A stretch of DNA of 64,000 nt from positions 1,290,690 through 1,354,689 of the forward strand of contig NW_006281099.1 in assembly GCF_000203795.2 (NCBI RefSeq), written 5' to 3'. Source of the DNA: Batrachochytrium dendrobatidis JAM81. Its lineage: Eukaryota > Chytridiomycota > Chytridiomycetes > Rhizophydiales. Shown piece after piece: positions 25,444-37,253 of the stretch. How positions within the stretch are numbered: the stretch's first letter is position 1; every line of letters starts with the position of its first letter. Made by a program: the position numbers and the translations under genes. The notes beneath the pieces were generated by a model, which was not told the origin of the DNA, did not search any database, and was given only the letters and a program-made list of their open reading frames with translations.

Positions 25444-26850
25444 ATGTCTGCTGCCGACACTTTGCCATGCAAAGGTTCTCCTATAAATACGCCCAACTCG
25501 AGACTTTCTCTCATGCTGCATCAACCATCTTCAATGGATGGCCAGCAGTCATCCCATCCCTTTGGTGCTCACATTGCTGTCTTTGAACCTCACTTGGCAG
25601 ACTCTCTACTCAACACTACTCCAGCCCATACTGCTGCTCCTGTTGAACCCTCCACCACCAGTCATGACGCTCTAGTCAAGGATGAATCCGAACATGGCCT
25701 TCCTGTTCATAACCCACTCCTCATGTACTCTGACGAGCTGCTGCTGCCTCTTGCTCCCATCTCCAACCTGCCTGCTACATATCCTACTGCCTTGATTCCT
25801 TTGGCCCTTGCCAACCAGCAGCAGAACTACCATCAGCACATCCATGCTCTTGCTCAGAACCATCTTCCCTATTCTGCTGCTCATCTAAACGGCTCAACTC
25901 CCCTAGCTGTTGCTGCCATGCAGCCTTGGGACCCTCATCAGTCGCATTCCACTGGTGTTTCCTCGCCCAATACCAACAGGAATCATACTTTTGGTCACAG
26001 TCATGGAATGGTTCATCCAGGTGCGAATATGACGGGTGCTGTTCCATCCCAACATTCTCATATGGCTGCTGCCGGACTTTCTCAAAACAATAGTACAACC
26101 GGATACGCTTCGGGTGCATTCTTTGATAACACTAACTCGGCACTAGCTTCTACTCAAGTAGACTATGCCCAGCAATTGAAGCAGCTACAGCAGCTGAATC
26201 ACTATCAACAATCACAACAGCAACAATTGCAACAGCATCAATTGCACTTGCAGCAGCTTCAACAGCAGCAACAAGGGGCTTACTATCAACAACTTGCTGC
26301 AATGCAAGGTCAATCAAACCCTGCTACCTCTTCTACTAATATGAACCATCAGAACTATGCCGATCTACAGCAACTGATGGCTATGGGTGCATATCAACAA
26401 CCTTACGTTCCTCAATTCCATCCTTCCAACTTTGCATCCATTCCCTCTTCGGCAAAACGATCAAAGCTTTCTGCTGATGGTACTCCTCGGCGTCCCACTA
26501 CTGCCTCGGGTCCACGAACTCTGTCTGCTCTTGCCAATGCCGGTGAAAGTCTCTACGAAGCTACTTATTCAAATGTTCCTGTATATGAACTTGCTGTGGG
26601 TGACAACTCCGTCATGCGAAGACGTGAAGATAGCTGGATCAATGCAACACACGTTCTCAAGGTTGCTGGAATCGAAAAGGGCCGTAGAACAAAGATTTTG
26701 GAAAAAGAAGTGCATCATGAGATGCATGAGAAGATTCAAGGTGGATATGGAAAGTATCAAGGAACTTGGATTCCGTTGGATCGTGCAAAGATGTTGGCTG
26801 CCCAGTTTGGAGTAGATGATATCATTGCACCAATTCTTGATATCGTTTAG
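25444..26850 (+). CDS. APSES/KilA-N-type transcription factor with C-terminal DNA-binding domain
   Basis: A single exon of 468 residues. The conserved DNA-binding domain occupies about residues 375-468 (YSNVPVYELAVG, VMRRREDSWINATHVLKVAG, GRRTKILEKEVH, GGYGKYQGTWIPLDRA). It is closest in wording to the Mbp1/Swi4/Res cell-cycle branch. Those relatives carry the domain at the N-terminus, followed by ankyrin repeats. Here it ends the protein, and no ankyrin repeats follow. The first 370 residues are low-complexity, with Gln/His/Ala stretches and a strong polyglutamine tract (residues 242-278). ATG at 25444 is the first in-frame methionine. The stop at 26848-26850 is followed by 600 bases without convincing exons. 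Confidence 0.85.
   Translation: MSAADTLPCKGSPINTPNSRLSLMLHQPSSMDGQQSSHPFGAHIAVFEPHLADSLLNTTPAHTAAPVEPSTTSHDALVKDESEHGLPVHNPLLMYSDELLLPLAPISNLPATYPTALIPLALANQQQNYHQHIHALAQNHLPYSAAHLNGSTPLAVAAMQPWDPHQSHSTGVSSPNTNRNHTFGHSHGMVHPGANMTGAVPSQHSHMAAAGLSQNNSTTGYASGAFFDNTNSALASTQVDYAQQLKQLQQLNHYQQSQQQQLQQHQLHLQQLQQQQQGAYYQQLAAMQGQSNPATSSTNMNHQNYADLQQLMAMGAYQQPYVPQFHPSNFASIPSSAKRSKLSADGTPRRPTTASGPRTLSALANAGESLYEATYSNVPVYELAVGDNSVMRRREDSWINATHVLKVAGIEKGRRTKILEKEVHHEMHEKIQGGYGKYQGTWIPLDRAKMLAAQFGVDDIIAPILDIV
26168..26277 (+). repeat. CAG/CAA glutamine-codon repeat
   Basis: This is an imperfect CAG/CAA trinucleotide run inside the APSES gene that encodes a Gln-rich segment broken by Leu and His. Mixed codons suggest an older, partly stabilised repeat. 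Length may vary between strains. Confidence 0.8.
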
Positions 26851-27500
26851 TATTTAAATTCATATCTATTTCCTTCTCTTGCTTCCACTCCTTCTATACC
26901 ATTGCCTTCTTTATTCATCGTTCCTTTATAGTTTTTACGAGATTCTACTATCTCTATTGAATGGTGTGTTAGAAACTGGTCAATTTCTTTTTAATTCGGT
27001 AGACCTTTTTGTTTACGCTGATTTCATTAATGTTAGTCGCCTTTAATTGCTGCAAGGCAATTGCCTCTTTCGACGCTATATGTACTCTGTATATAGAAAA
27101 TGATGGTTTGGTTTGAAAATAATAAGAGACAAATTTAAACATATCGAATTAAGCCATCCAAGACTATATCGTATAACTATCTTGAAGTCATGAGTCTGAT
27201 CTTGTTCAAATCTCGCTTGAGCATTGTTTTTAAGCTCAATCCCATTTTTCTAGTTAGACGGATGGGTTTACTATCAATACACGAGGCTTGAATCTGTCTA
27301 ATGACAGCAGGCACTAAAGTACACACCATCGAGCAATTGGTGCTTAAAGATTTGAAATATATTCCTCTAGCTCGTACAAGCGTATTTTTACACCAGTAAT
27401 ATCACCAGCTTTAAAATGATGCTTCAAAGTGTTATACGAAAAACTGTCGCGACCTGAATTAGTCGGCTTTCCACCATTCACCCCTTGCATCTATCAAGTC
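26851..27500. other. Spacer between the APSES gene and CYFIP
   Basis: This holds a T-rich 3' flank of the regulator and the 5' flank of CYFIP. No coding exon, repeat or RNA gene was recognised. Confidence 0.4.
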
Positions 27501-30500
27501 ATGGCAACATCTATAGATACATCAATAAATGAAACGCATAATGGTTCTTGCTCAACCATGCAACAAGCAACTCTATCTCTTGCTAACCTAACTACTCTTT
27601 CCACTCCACGAGACATGCCAGACGCATCTGCCCCATATATGCCTCTCCTCATTCAAGGCCTCTCCAACATCAATTTTGCAGATGCAAGCTTTTTTGATAT
27701 TGACCAGTATTTTGAAGCCAAGAGTGGTGAAAAAGCCGCCGTGTCGAAATACTTTCAAAAAGAAGCTCAGCTTATTAGTAAAATGGTATAGCATGAGCAT
27801 GCATTGTCTTATTTATTAAACTACTGGTGCAGATATGTCCGGCTAGATAGAGTGGAAAAGTGGGCATCTTGCGCAAACTTGAGTTCATAATGGATCTTCC
27901 ATTTCATAATGAATATTAGCAATTTCACCACCCATCTTGAAATAAATCACAACACTGACATTTGCTTTATATACATACTCACATTCATACCAACTATAGC
28001 ACGATGTACTTAAAGAAGGCTGGCAGCTCATCTATACTCTTTATTCTTTTCGAAGTTGTGGTCGTGCCATTCCTCCCGTAAGCTTTCTTGGCCATTACAG
28101 CACGTTTACATCTCACATGTCTTGTAACGATTCAACTTTATTTTACAACTCAATCTTGTTGTTTAGGTTCAAGCTCATAACCAAGATAGCAAAGAATATC
28201 TTTATCGCTGCACCTATGAAATTCTTCGTCCAGAAATCGGTCGCATGATTCAACTCATGTCATTTCGTGATAAATTCATTATTGTTTTTACCGAGGCTTT
28301 AGCAAGTATCATACCTGATATTCGCGATCGAGAATTTTTCCCATCGGAGGCCTATTTACTCATGGTGGCCCATGTACTTGATATGGTCGTTAGTCTTGAT
28401 AGCATGAAAAACATGAAAGGATCCATGAATAACGATTTATCCATGTATAAACGGTATGCAACATTGTATAGTCATGAATGCCACTGCTGCGTTTTACAAT
28501 AGTATTGAATCTTGATCAAAACTAATTGCTCAAAATTGTTGAAACTCCATTTTAATCTACTGTTTTTGTATATTCATGGTATCAGGGCCATATCAAATTT
28601 CCCAAAAGAACAATCCGAGTCAGAACTCATGTTGCTTCCAAAACTTGCCTTTTTTGTTGCTCAGCAAGACCAATTTGCAACTGATGTCAAAAAAGCTTTG
28701 GCTACCATGAGCAACACATACGAAGATATTTTTCATGATATGATCAATATATGTGTAGATCACGTTGATAGTCAGCACTATCTAACTCCTCTAACCAAAC
28801 ATGTGTATCTAAGGGTAAGATTTCAAGTGCACCTGGCTTATTTTTAATACTGTTTTTTACATTTATAATTAATTTTTTAAATGAAATTAGGCAATGGCAT
28901 TTGCCGTGTCATTATTGGACGGGGACACAGATGATCGCGATTTTACAAAAAGAAAGCGGTTTAAGATTGACAAGCTTGGAAAACTATTCAAGGTACATTG
29001 AGTTACGTCTTAATATTGATGGTTTTATCCAAACAAGATCTGCGTGTAACCAATCATTTTTTCAAACTATACTATATGAACTGTAAATAGGCTACGCCAT
29101 ATGTTACTCTATTTGGAGATATTGTCACATCATTGCCGTCTATATATGCCAAAGCACCTCATCTGACCAATGCAAAGTGGGAATCGCCTGAAGCAGATGA
29201 AGCAGGAAATATAGCGCTTTTTAAGGCATACCGCCTATCCACTGGTTTACAAGAAAATCGAAATCAGTACAAGGAAATTTTAGCCCGTGCTAAAGTTGCT
29301 TTGGTCAACGTAAGTTATAAAGTCAAACATTTCATTCAAAAATAGACATGCACATACACGCTCACATATTTGACCGTACTGACAAAATTTAAACCAGGCA
29401 CAATTGTGTAAGCAACACAAAGCTGGCCATATTTCGGCTGATTTGGCCAAGTCAGTGTATAACGCAACTTTGGCAGGTCTGAAAATGATGTCTATGTTTA
29501 CAATTAAAATCAATGAACAGACAGCATACAAATTGTTACATCCTGCATCACGAGCAACAAATTTAGACATTCCTGAAGATGCCACGAGTTATGAGTTGGT
29601 ATGTAACGCTTCATAATGAGCTTATGGTTAAGGAATCTAACATGGTTTTTTCACTTTTAAAATGCCAACTTTTGGTGTTTCTATTAACAAGGCTGTCAGA
29701 TATAGCTATAATTCCGAAGACAAGCGATCTCTAATTGAAGTATGTGCTTGCAAATTTAAATATGATTTAGGTTATGCTCATTTGAAATTGAAAGCTTACA
29801 TTTAGATTTGATGACTATTCAATCACTGTTTAGTATATTGCCATGATCAAAAATATGGCTGGATTTTTCAACTCCAACATTTGTTTAATACAAGAATGTG
29901 TAGACAAGACGGTATTTCTTGAATTTCAGGCATTCATGCGAACAAACATCAGCCAGTACTATAACAGCGCACTCAAGAAGAAAAAGCCAGTAGCCACGTA
30001 TGTTTAATGCATCTAAAACGTGTTGTGTTGCAAAAAGTGCTTCAACTGACATTGCAAAAATAATTATGTAAATGTTAAACTGTGTAGCCTGTTAAAATAT
30101 ATTCGCGATTCTGGCATTGATGGCGATGTTAACGGCGAGACACCAGTAAAATCAGGTAGTAATATGGACACGGAAACACTGCGATCTGACCCTATATCTC
30201 CTAGTCAGGTAATAGTTTGTATTTTTTCATGTAAACGTATATACTTTTGTCGTGTATACTAAAATCATTTTGGGTTTATTGCAATAGCTTCATTTTGTTC
30301 GCACAATTATGGACTTTATATTTAACGAAAAATCAAAGGGGATGAAAGGCAGCATTATCAAAGAAAAAACATTCAAAGATGCGCAAGTCAACGAAATGCA
30401 AAAATTCTTTGACGAGAGTTTCTATTATCTGCCCATGACAAACCTTTCTGGTATGTAAATCTAATTTCTTGTAAATGTTTTCGGTTTGTGTGATCCAACT

Positions 30501-33500
30501 CTGACAACATAACCTGATGTTAGAAACCATTCGTGAATGCTCTGATTTATCCACACTGTGGTTCAAGGAGTTTTATTTGGAACTTAGCAGACAAGTTCAG
30601 GTAAAATGCTTGCGTGGTTTTTAGACGCGACCATAGTAAAATCCAATGAATGTTACTTACATGATTCTATTCAAGTTTCCTATCAGCACATCATTACCAT
30701 GGATTTTGACCGAGTTTATATTGGAATCAAGTCATGCGGACACCATTCAGTAAGACCAATTATTTTGGTGTGACTCATGCTCTAGCCTGTGATTTGGTAT
30801 CTTTGATTTTAATCTTGATGAGCTTTAGATATATGTTTTATCCTCTAGACCTCTACAATGATGCAGCATATCGTACACTTTATCATCTCAAAAGTCGAGT
30901 TATTTTTGACGAAATCGAAGCAGAGGTGAATCTTTGTTTTGATCAGTTTATGTTCAAGCTTGGACAGCGTATATTTTTGCACTACAAAAAATTGGCATCA
31001 ATGTAAGTTTTCAATTTGATTTTTGACTAGGTGGACAAATTTATTTGCCAAATGTATTGTTAATTGTGAACCTGGCTTATATTTGATGGCAAACAGGACA
31101 TTGCTTCCGTCAGATTTAAAAGTAGAGATAGATTCAAACTATCGACCCGAAGCACTATTTTCAAACTCATATGTATATATTATGCAACAATCCAATTTGG
31201 AGGTAGTTTATATTTGAATTGGCATAATCATGCTACCTTGTTGCATTTTGAAGAGATTCTAACTCATAATCTAATATAGCTTCTTGGACGCAGCATCAAC
31301 GTATCCAAAGCGTTATCTCAAAGTTTCAGTCAATATCTGCGACAATCTATTGATGTAGCTATTACGCGCTTTGAATCAAGTGATCTCTTGTACATATCAG
31401 TAAGTGTCATTCAATGATGACATGGATTGTGCTAAAAAACTCTAATTCACATTTGCTGTTATGTGCTTTAATATGCATTACCAAATTGAAATAGGAACTT
31501 GATTCGTTAATTAAGTGTGCACGTCTAACCCACGAGTTAATTTCCAAGCACATCGAATTGGAACGATTTGAAGATATCATGGCCGAGTGTGACGATTCAT
31601 TGTCACTGTCTGCATCTAATGGTCGTATTATGTCGCACGTTATTCATGAACTGGTGAATGACTTTATTCCCAATTTTTGTTACAACTCAGTTACTCAAAG
31701 GTGAGCCAATCCGTTAAATCAGGCGTGATGATGAAAATATGTAGTTTGATGAATACTAATTGAGTACATTTAGGTTTATGAGAAGTCCTGTGTTTTACAC
31801 TCAGCCAATTCAAAGATCACATTTTCCTAAAACTAGACCAATGTATCTTTTTGGCTCAAAGGTACACTATTGCTTTAAATGCAATCCAACTGCTCATTTT
31901 TCAAACTAGCTGTAAATCATTTCAATCTAATCGATTTTCGTTTGACTGTACAATGTGAAAATTACAAAGGCACTCGCTGCAGCGTATACAGCACAGCATG
32001 TCATTTTTAAAGAATTCTTTGGAGAACCACACTTTAAATGTTTATTAAATCTACTGACTTTTACGCAAATTGGTTTTGTGGCTTCAGAAATCACTCATCA
32101 TGTGGAACTGCTGGTTAGTTTTGAAGAAAAAGTGGCAAATTATAATTTAGATATGTGGAATAGTATGAGCTTAATTTTTGTATTTTATTGTAGATCCAGC
32201 ATACAATGAACCCGTACATTGATGCTATTTACACACGTAGTCCCATGCAGGTGCGTTCACCCTCAGTTTCTGCAAGCCTAGCTGGTGAGTGTTTAAATAT
32301 TGATTTGACTAGTTCCTCAGATGCGTACAGTTATATTTTTATTCTGACTATTTATTGATGAGCATAGAAACTTTCGAGTATTACAACCGAGAATATAAGC
32401 CTCTGATTGCGTATGGAGATTTAAAAAGTGAAGTTCTTCAAGCATTTCGCGAAATTGGCAATGCAACTGTGACTATCAAGTCCATCAATGATCATATTGT
32501 ATGCAAACACGTCTTAATGATCAAAACATAGGTATAGCATTTCAATACTAAATCGATAATTCTATATTCACTTTGAATTTTAGTCGGTATATAATTCTTT
32601 GGCTAAGGTGTCAATGCAGGAGTTTGTCGCTGCAGGTAAACTTGAAATTCATATGCATATTTAGTTGATTCCATTGAATATTTAATTTTATATTGCATTA
32701 TTTTAGAAAACGGACAAAAAGCGTATATTGATCTACTATGTGACTTGGAGACTAAACTTCCGTTTGAAAACATGATGTTTCCACTTACACCCTGGTGTAA
32801 GGGTGTCTTGGAGCTTACGCAGACCACTTCTCACTCGGTAGAACACCTTAAAAGGTTTGTAAGCCAAGCGCGATCTACACTGCTGCAAGTGAGTGGAAAT
32901 TGGGAAGTTGGAGCCGATCACCTGTTAGTCAACCCAAAAGCGTTTGTGCACATTTGGTCTGGATTGGAGTTTGTTTTATGCATACCAACTTTGGCAGGAA
33001 ACGATCGTGTAGTTCGGTAAGCATACATTGTATTTTGTAGTTCAAATCTTGACCAGGTGTACTAAATTTACATTCCAAACTGATTGTGACATGCATGGCT
33101 AATAATGGTGCATGTGGGATACTTTGTTTTGAATGCAATCCAGTGAGCTTTTTGGCGATGGTCTCCTATGGGCTGGGTAATTTTTCAAATTTGTTGGCAT
33201 TAATACACTTTGGCTATTGAATGATAATACATATTAACTTTTGTTGTACCGTATTTGTAGGTGTCTATTTTTACATATTCTGAACCAAGACGTGTTGTAT
33301 TCTGGAGTCAGTATCAATACACAATTGCTTTCTATGGCTCAATCTGAACTAGGAGCTGGCTGGCCATTTGGAACGTTGCAGCAGCAAGGATCAAACAAAC
33401 CGTTGGATCAGATCAACGCTCTTGATCCTGATTTAAAACGATACCTGGAAGCAGCTTATTTTTTCTCCAATGTGAACGAAACAGCTTTTGCAATCTTGAA

Positions 33501-33510
33501 AGCTCTTTAA
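27501..33510 (+). CDS. WAVE regulatory complex subunit CYFIP/Sra1/PIR121
   Basis: CYFIP is the Rac-binding subunit of the WAVE complex, which activates Arp2/3 to build branched actin. I reconstruct 25 exons totalling 1272 residues; human CYFIP1 has about 1,250. Exon starts: 27501, 28000, 28167, 28586, 28891, 29091, 29398, 29692, 29834, 30088, 30288, 30524, 30676, 30829, 31031, 31280, 31495, 31774, 31970, 32194, 32368, 32584, 32707, 33144, 33261. All junctions keep phase. Recognisable blocks in order: YSFRSCGRAIP, SEAYLLMVAHVLDM, MINICVDHVD, VRYSYNSEDKRSLIE, CSDLSTLWFKEFYLEL, DLYNDAAY, EIEAEVNLCFDQFMFKLG, LLGRSIN, PMYLFGSKALAAAY, GEPHFKCLLNLL, LFGDGLLWAG. No stop or frame break was found, so the gene looks intact. 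It supports crawling motility in this organism. Confidence 0.95.
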
Positions 33511-33668
33511 AAAGCAAACTATTTACATTCCATCCACCAAACTCATTTTCTGATAATCTTCCAATCTGGAACTTTTTATAGCAATCAATAAATACGACAA
33601 GGGAATGCGCTTTTTATTTTTAATTGCTAAATGTGCAGTTTAAATTTCAACATCTAGTGGATTCAAGT

Positions 33669-36600
33669 CTACTCTTCTGGTGGAAACAAGAGTTTGAGTG
33701 CAGGCATCATTTTTGGAAATTTCCAAAAATACTGTATAGGAATCCGCATAAGATCAAATGCTGCTCCTACTATAGGCCCTGTTGCAGTCCCAACAGATTC
33801 GTTTGTGGGAGAATCAATGTTTGGTAATTTCGGATATCTTTGAGAAAAATGTGTCAATAATAAACACTTGGCTTGCATTCTACAAAAATAAAACGGGCTG
33901 GCAGTTAATTATATCATCTTAATGCATGGGGCTTTATAGTCAAATGCTACATTCACATACTCTTGTCCAACTTGAATCGCTTCATTGATTGTGCAATGTC
34001 GTCGATCAATTGCTTCCTGCTGCTTTTCATCATCAAATGTTGCTTCGTGTAGCAAAAAGTGTGCACCTTTACCAGCAATAGCAAAGTCATGGGATGGACG
34101 ACAATCTCCGGAAAACCTACATCAAAGCATGTCAGTGCAAAATAGTCAAAATAAAATTGTAATCGAATCTTACCCAAATTTAAATCCAGAGATTGTTTCT
34201 GCAACTATAGCGTACGCTTCGGGACAGTGGTTAACACCAACCGTAGTCATCTTGGAAAGTCCGGCTTTCAAAAAAACACTGCCATAGAGCAATCAAGTTA
34301 AACTCATTAGTGTTGTTGTATTTAAAACATTTTAAAAATAGATATCATTTACCTGTTGTTCGTGGCATATGATTGATTGGCTCCATCTTCGCGCTTCCAT
34401 TTGGTAGTTGCTGCATCAACGAATTCAATGCGATCTAATGGAAGCTTTTGAACTAAAGTATATTCACACAGCCAATTCCACATCTGAGTTGGAGCAACCA
34501 ACAATAGTCTTTTACTTGTTTTTTCTGTCGCCTGGTATTTGCGTTGAACAGCATCAGTTTTGAAATTTACAAACTCATATTTGATCGCGCTAAAAAATCT
34601 AAAATACCTTGGCCCATTCCAAAAGAACAGTGATTGTTCCAAGATGATGATCTGCATGCATATGGGATACACACATAAACGACAATGATTCAAAAACTCG
34701 TTGCAATTCAATAGGACCAAAATGGCGAAATAGTTGTCCGTAGGTGCCCTCGCCTGCATCTAAAAGATATGCATTCTGTGGTGTTTGAATCAGTGTAGAG
34801 CTTACTACATAAAGAACATGTTAGTCAATGCATTTAAATGCATAGTTTTCAAAAATAGCAATGCATACCGTTACGATATTTTCCTGGTATAGCCGAACCT
34901 GTTCCAAGAGGTGTAACAGCAACTCCTTCTGTCGGATCAGGCACAGACAGTAGTGGCAAATCCTTTCGACTAACAGCCATTGCATCAGATCTTTCTTTTT
35001 CAGCAGCATTTATAGCATCTACTGTTTGTTTAGCAAGGCATACGTATTCTTTATAGGCATTTGTTCCAGTTTCCATGACAAGCTCTGATCGACATTCTGA
35101 AACATCTATAAGCAGTTTGGGCTCAAATTGATACGATAAAAGTAATTCGGCAGGTTTAGCAGACTTTGGTAAACCAAAAACAACTACAGTCAAAATCAAT
35201 ATATCAGTAAAACATGTTTGTTACAGACTAAATTACAAAACGTGTCGTGAAAGTTAAATTTACCAGGAAGATCTTTCAGAGGTGGTGCAACATAAGGCAA
35301 TAAAAACATGCTACTATCAAGCATATGAAGCTGGTTCTGTATTCTGGTATAAGATTCAAAAATTAAAGTCTGTTTGTTGTGTTTTTCGCTAATATAAATG
35401 TGCTAAAATAGTGATATTCCAAAGTAAGCATGCACTCTGTGAATAAAAAATATCGTCAGTCCAAGATGAATTGGTATCAAAAATATTACCTGCGTAGTAC
35501 TTGGAAAAGAATTCATAAAATCAATGTATCTCTGATCGGTTAAAACTTTATCACCGCAAATGTGCACAACACATTGCGCTGGTTTTTCCCCTGATGCTGC
35601 TTGTTTAATTATAGCATTTTCAATCAATGATGCTATGTACGATTTTGATGGACAGTCGAGAATTAAAAATACCTAGAATTCACAAACATTGAATGTAAGC
35701 GATAGCAAATGAATAATTATTTACAAATATAATACGTACTGGGCCAGGTCTACGAGGAGTGACGCATTGATCAGGGCTAATAGGAACTCCATTTATTGAC
35801 AACACGGTCTGTCCCGATTTAAGTTTTCCTGCAACAGTTGAAATGAAAATCAGCCCAATTAATTGAAAAAAAAACAATTAAAGCAATAAGCCAGTTTAAA
35901 CGAGCCCAATAAAAACTCACCCATATCTGGACCACGCTTAACACCAAGCTTCATTGCCAATACTGGATCCAAAGTTCCTGCAATCTCAGGTCCTTGACAT
36001 ATATAACAAAGCGATACTGCATCGTCTGCTGTAGACGGAAGTTGGTCCCAATTGTAGCCTCTAGATTTAAAATCATCCCATATATCTTGAACTTGCTTTT
36101 GCATTGTTATTCTACATAGACCTTCAGGCTGCTTGGGAAACATTTGCTTAATTATCTTTTGAAGAAAATAAGCGTCATCTTTACTTTCACGATTAGATTC
36201 GTGACTGGATCGTTTTCTCCCTGCAAGTGGAGAGATTGGGCAGATACTAGAATCTCCTAGTTCCGGAGTCAATGCAATGGCTTTTATATGGATATTTTCG
36301 TCGCTATAGTCAAATTTGGATGATTCAATATCCACTACTGATATATTAATGTTTGGCCTACCAGATTCATTGATATTAATTCGGATAAAATAAATTAGCA
36401 ACCATTTCTCATAGATTTTAATCAAAAGTCGAATAGCATTGGCGGTACTACTTTTTGAGAAATACATGAGCTCAATCGGCTTGAAATATAGAATGCATGT
36501 TACAACCTAAACATAAATTTGCGAGTTCCAGCCAAAAAATAGGAAAGATTGCGAGGCCCATACAGTCGAAACGAGTCAAGACCAGCGTCTGCTACAGTAA

Positions 36601-36949
36601 GGATCATTCCAGGCAGACCACCGATACAGTCCCATTTTGTGCGGGTCATAAAGATTCCCCTTAGTTTTGATAGACGAATCTTGTGCTCATTACATAGCCG
36701 TTGGGTTCCTTCCCCGCAATTGAACAGATATCGACCAGAATCAAATCGCACAATAACCGAAGGGGAACAATCACCGGAATGCGTACCACTGATTTGCAGA
36801 CTGTATTTCATGTGTGGATAAGAAGTGGTTGAAAAGCAGTAAAAATGCAACTTGGTTATGTGTAGCCTTGGCTCAAGCAAGCAGCGTTGAATTGGACAAT
36901 GTAATGACTGGTATCTACTATTGAAGGCCAAAAATAATAAAATGCTCAT
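33669..36949 (-). CDS. TRZ1: Long-form tRNase Z (ELAC2/TRZ1)
   Basis: A zinc endonuclease that removes 3' trailers from pre-tRNAs. Eleven exons: 36949..36507, 36447..35921, 35828..35740, 35672..35490, 35402..35264, 35183..34869, 34804..34608, 34531..34353, 34278..34174, 34116..33961, 33879..33669 (847 residues). The amino half has the degenerate metallo-beta-lactamase copy (FNCGEGTQRL, FMTRTKWDCIGGLPGM). The carboxy half has the active copy, with LGTGSAIPGKYRN, the metal site SHMHADHHLGT, the SGDCRPS acid, LLHEATFDD, and the C-terminal THFSQRY histidine. The first intron's acceptor near 36448 is the least certain junction; an alternative AG lies three bases away. The gene converges on CYFIP with only 158 bases between the stops. 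Confidence 0.93.
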
Positions 36950-37253
36950 AAGTTGAATTTACAATCGCATTCACTAAAATATAACATTTTTGCCTTGCAG
37001 TCAGGATTTTGGAATACATACTCGAATATTCGTTGTACTTTTTACTACAAATTGGCATTTTCAATTCCTCAAAATACAATGTTCATCATGAGACTAACTA
37101 TTTATTATGTATTTTGACTCCTTAGCCTTTATTTTACGTGAATATGGCGGTGAAAAATCATTAGTTTATTGGGAATTACGCCAATTATATCGTTTTGCCC
37201 ACTTTTGAGGTTTTGTAAACAAGCTCATCATTGCTATCGTATAATACAAACCA
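36950..37253. other. Short spacer holding element copy E
   Basis: This is the 5' flank of the tRNase Z gene and the 3' flank of the next gene, mostly occupied by the small inverted-repeat element at 36961-37153. Confidence 0.45.
36961..37153. mobile_element. MITE-like element, copy E (about 190 bp)
   Basis: The left end ACAATCGCATTCACTAAAAT and the right end ATTTTACGTGAATATGGCGG are inverted copies of the family terminal repeat. The interior (ATGAGACTAACTATTTATTA) resembles the inner part of copy D. It is a shortened, non-coding derivative sitting directly upstream of the tRNase Z start codon. Confidence 0.6.

Noticed and set aside
26168..26277. Polyglutamine codon run as a mobile or satellite repeat
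   Set aside because: It is in frame within a transcription factor and typical of coding microsatellites.
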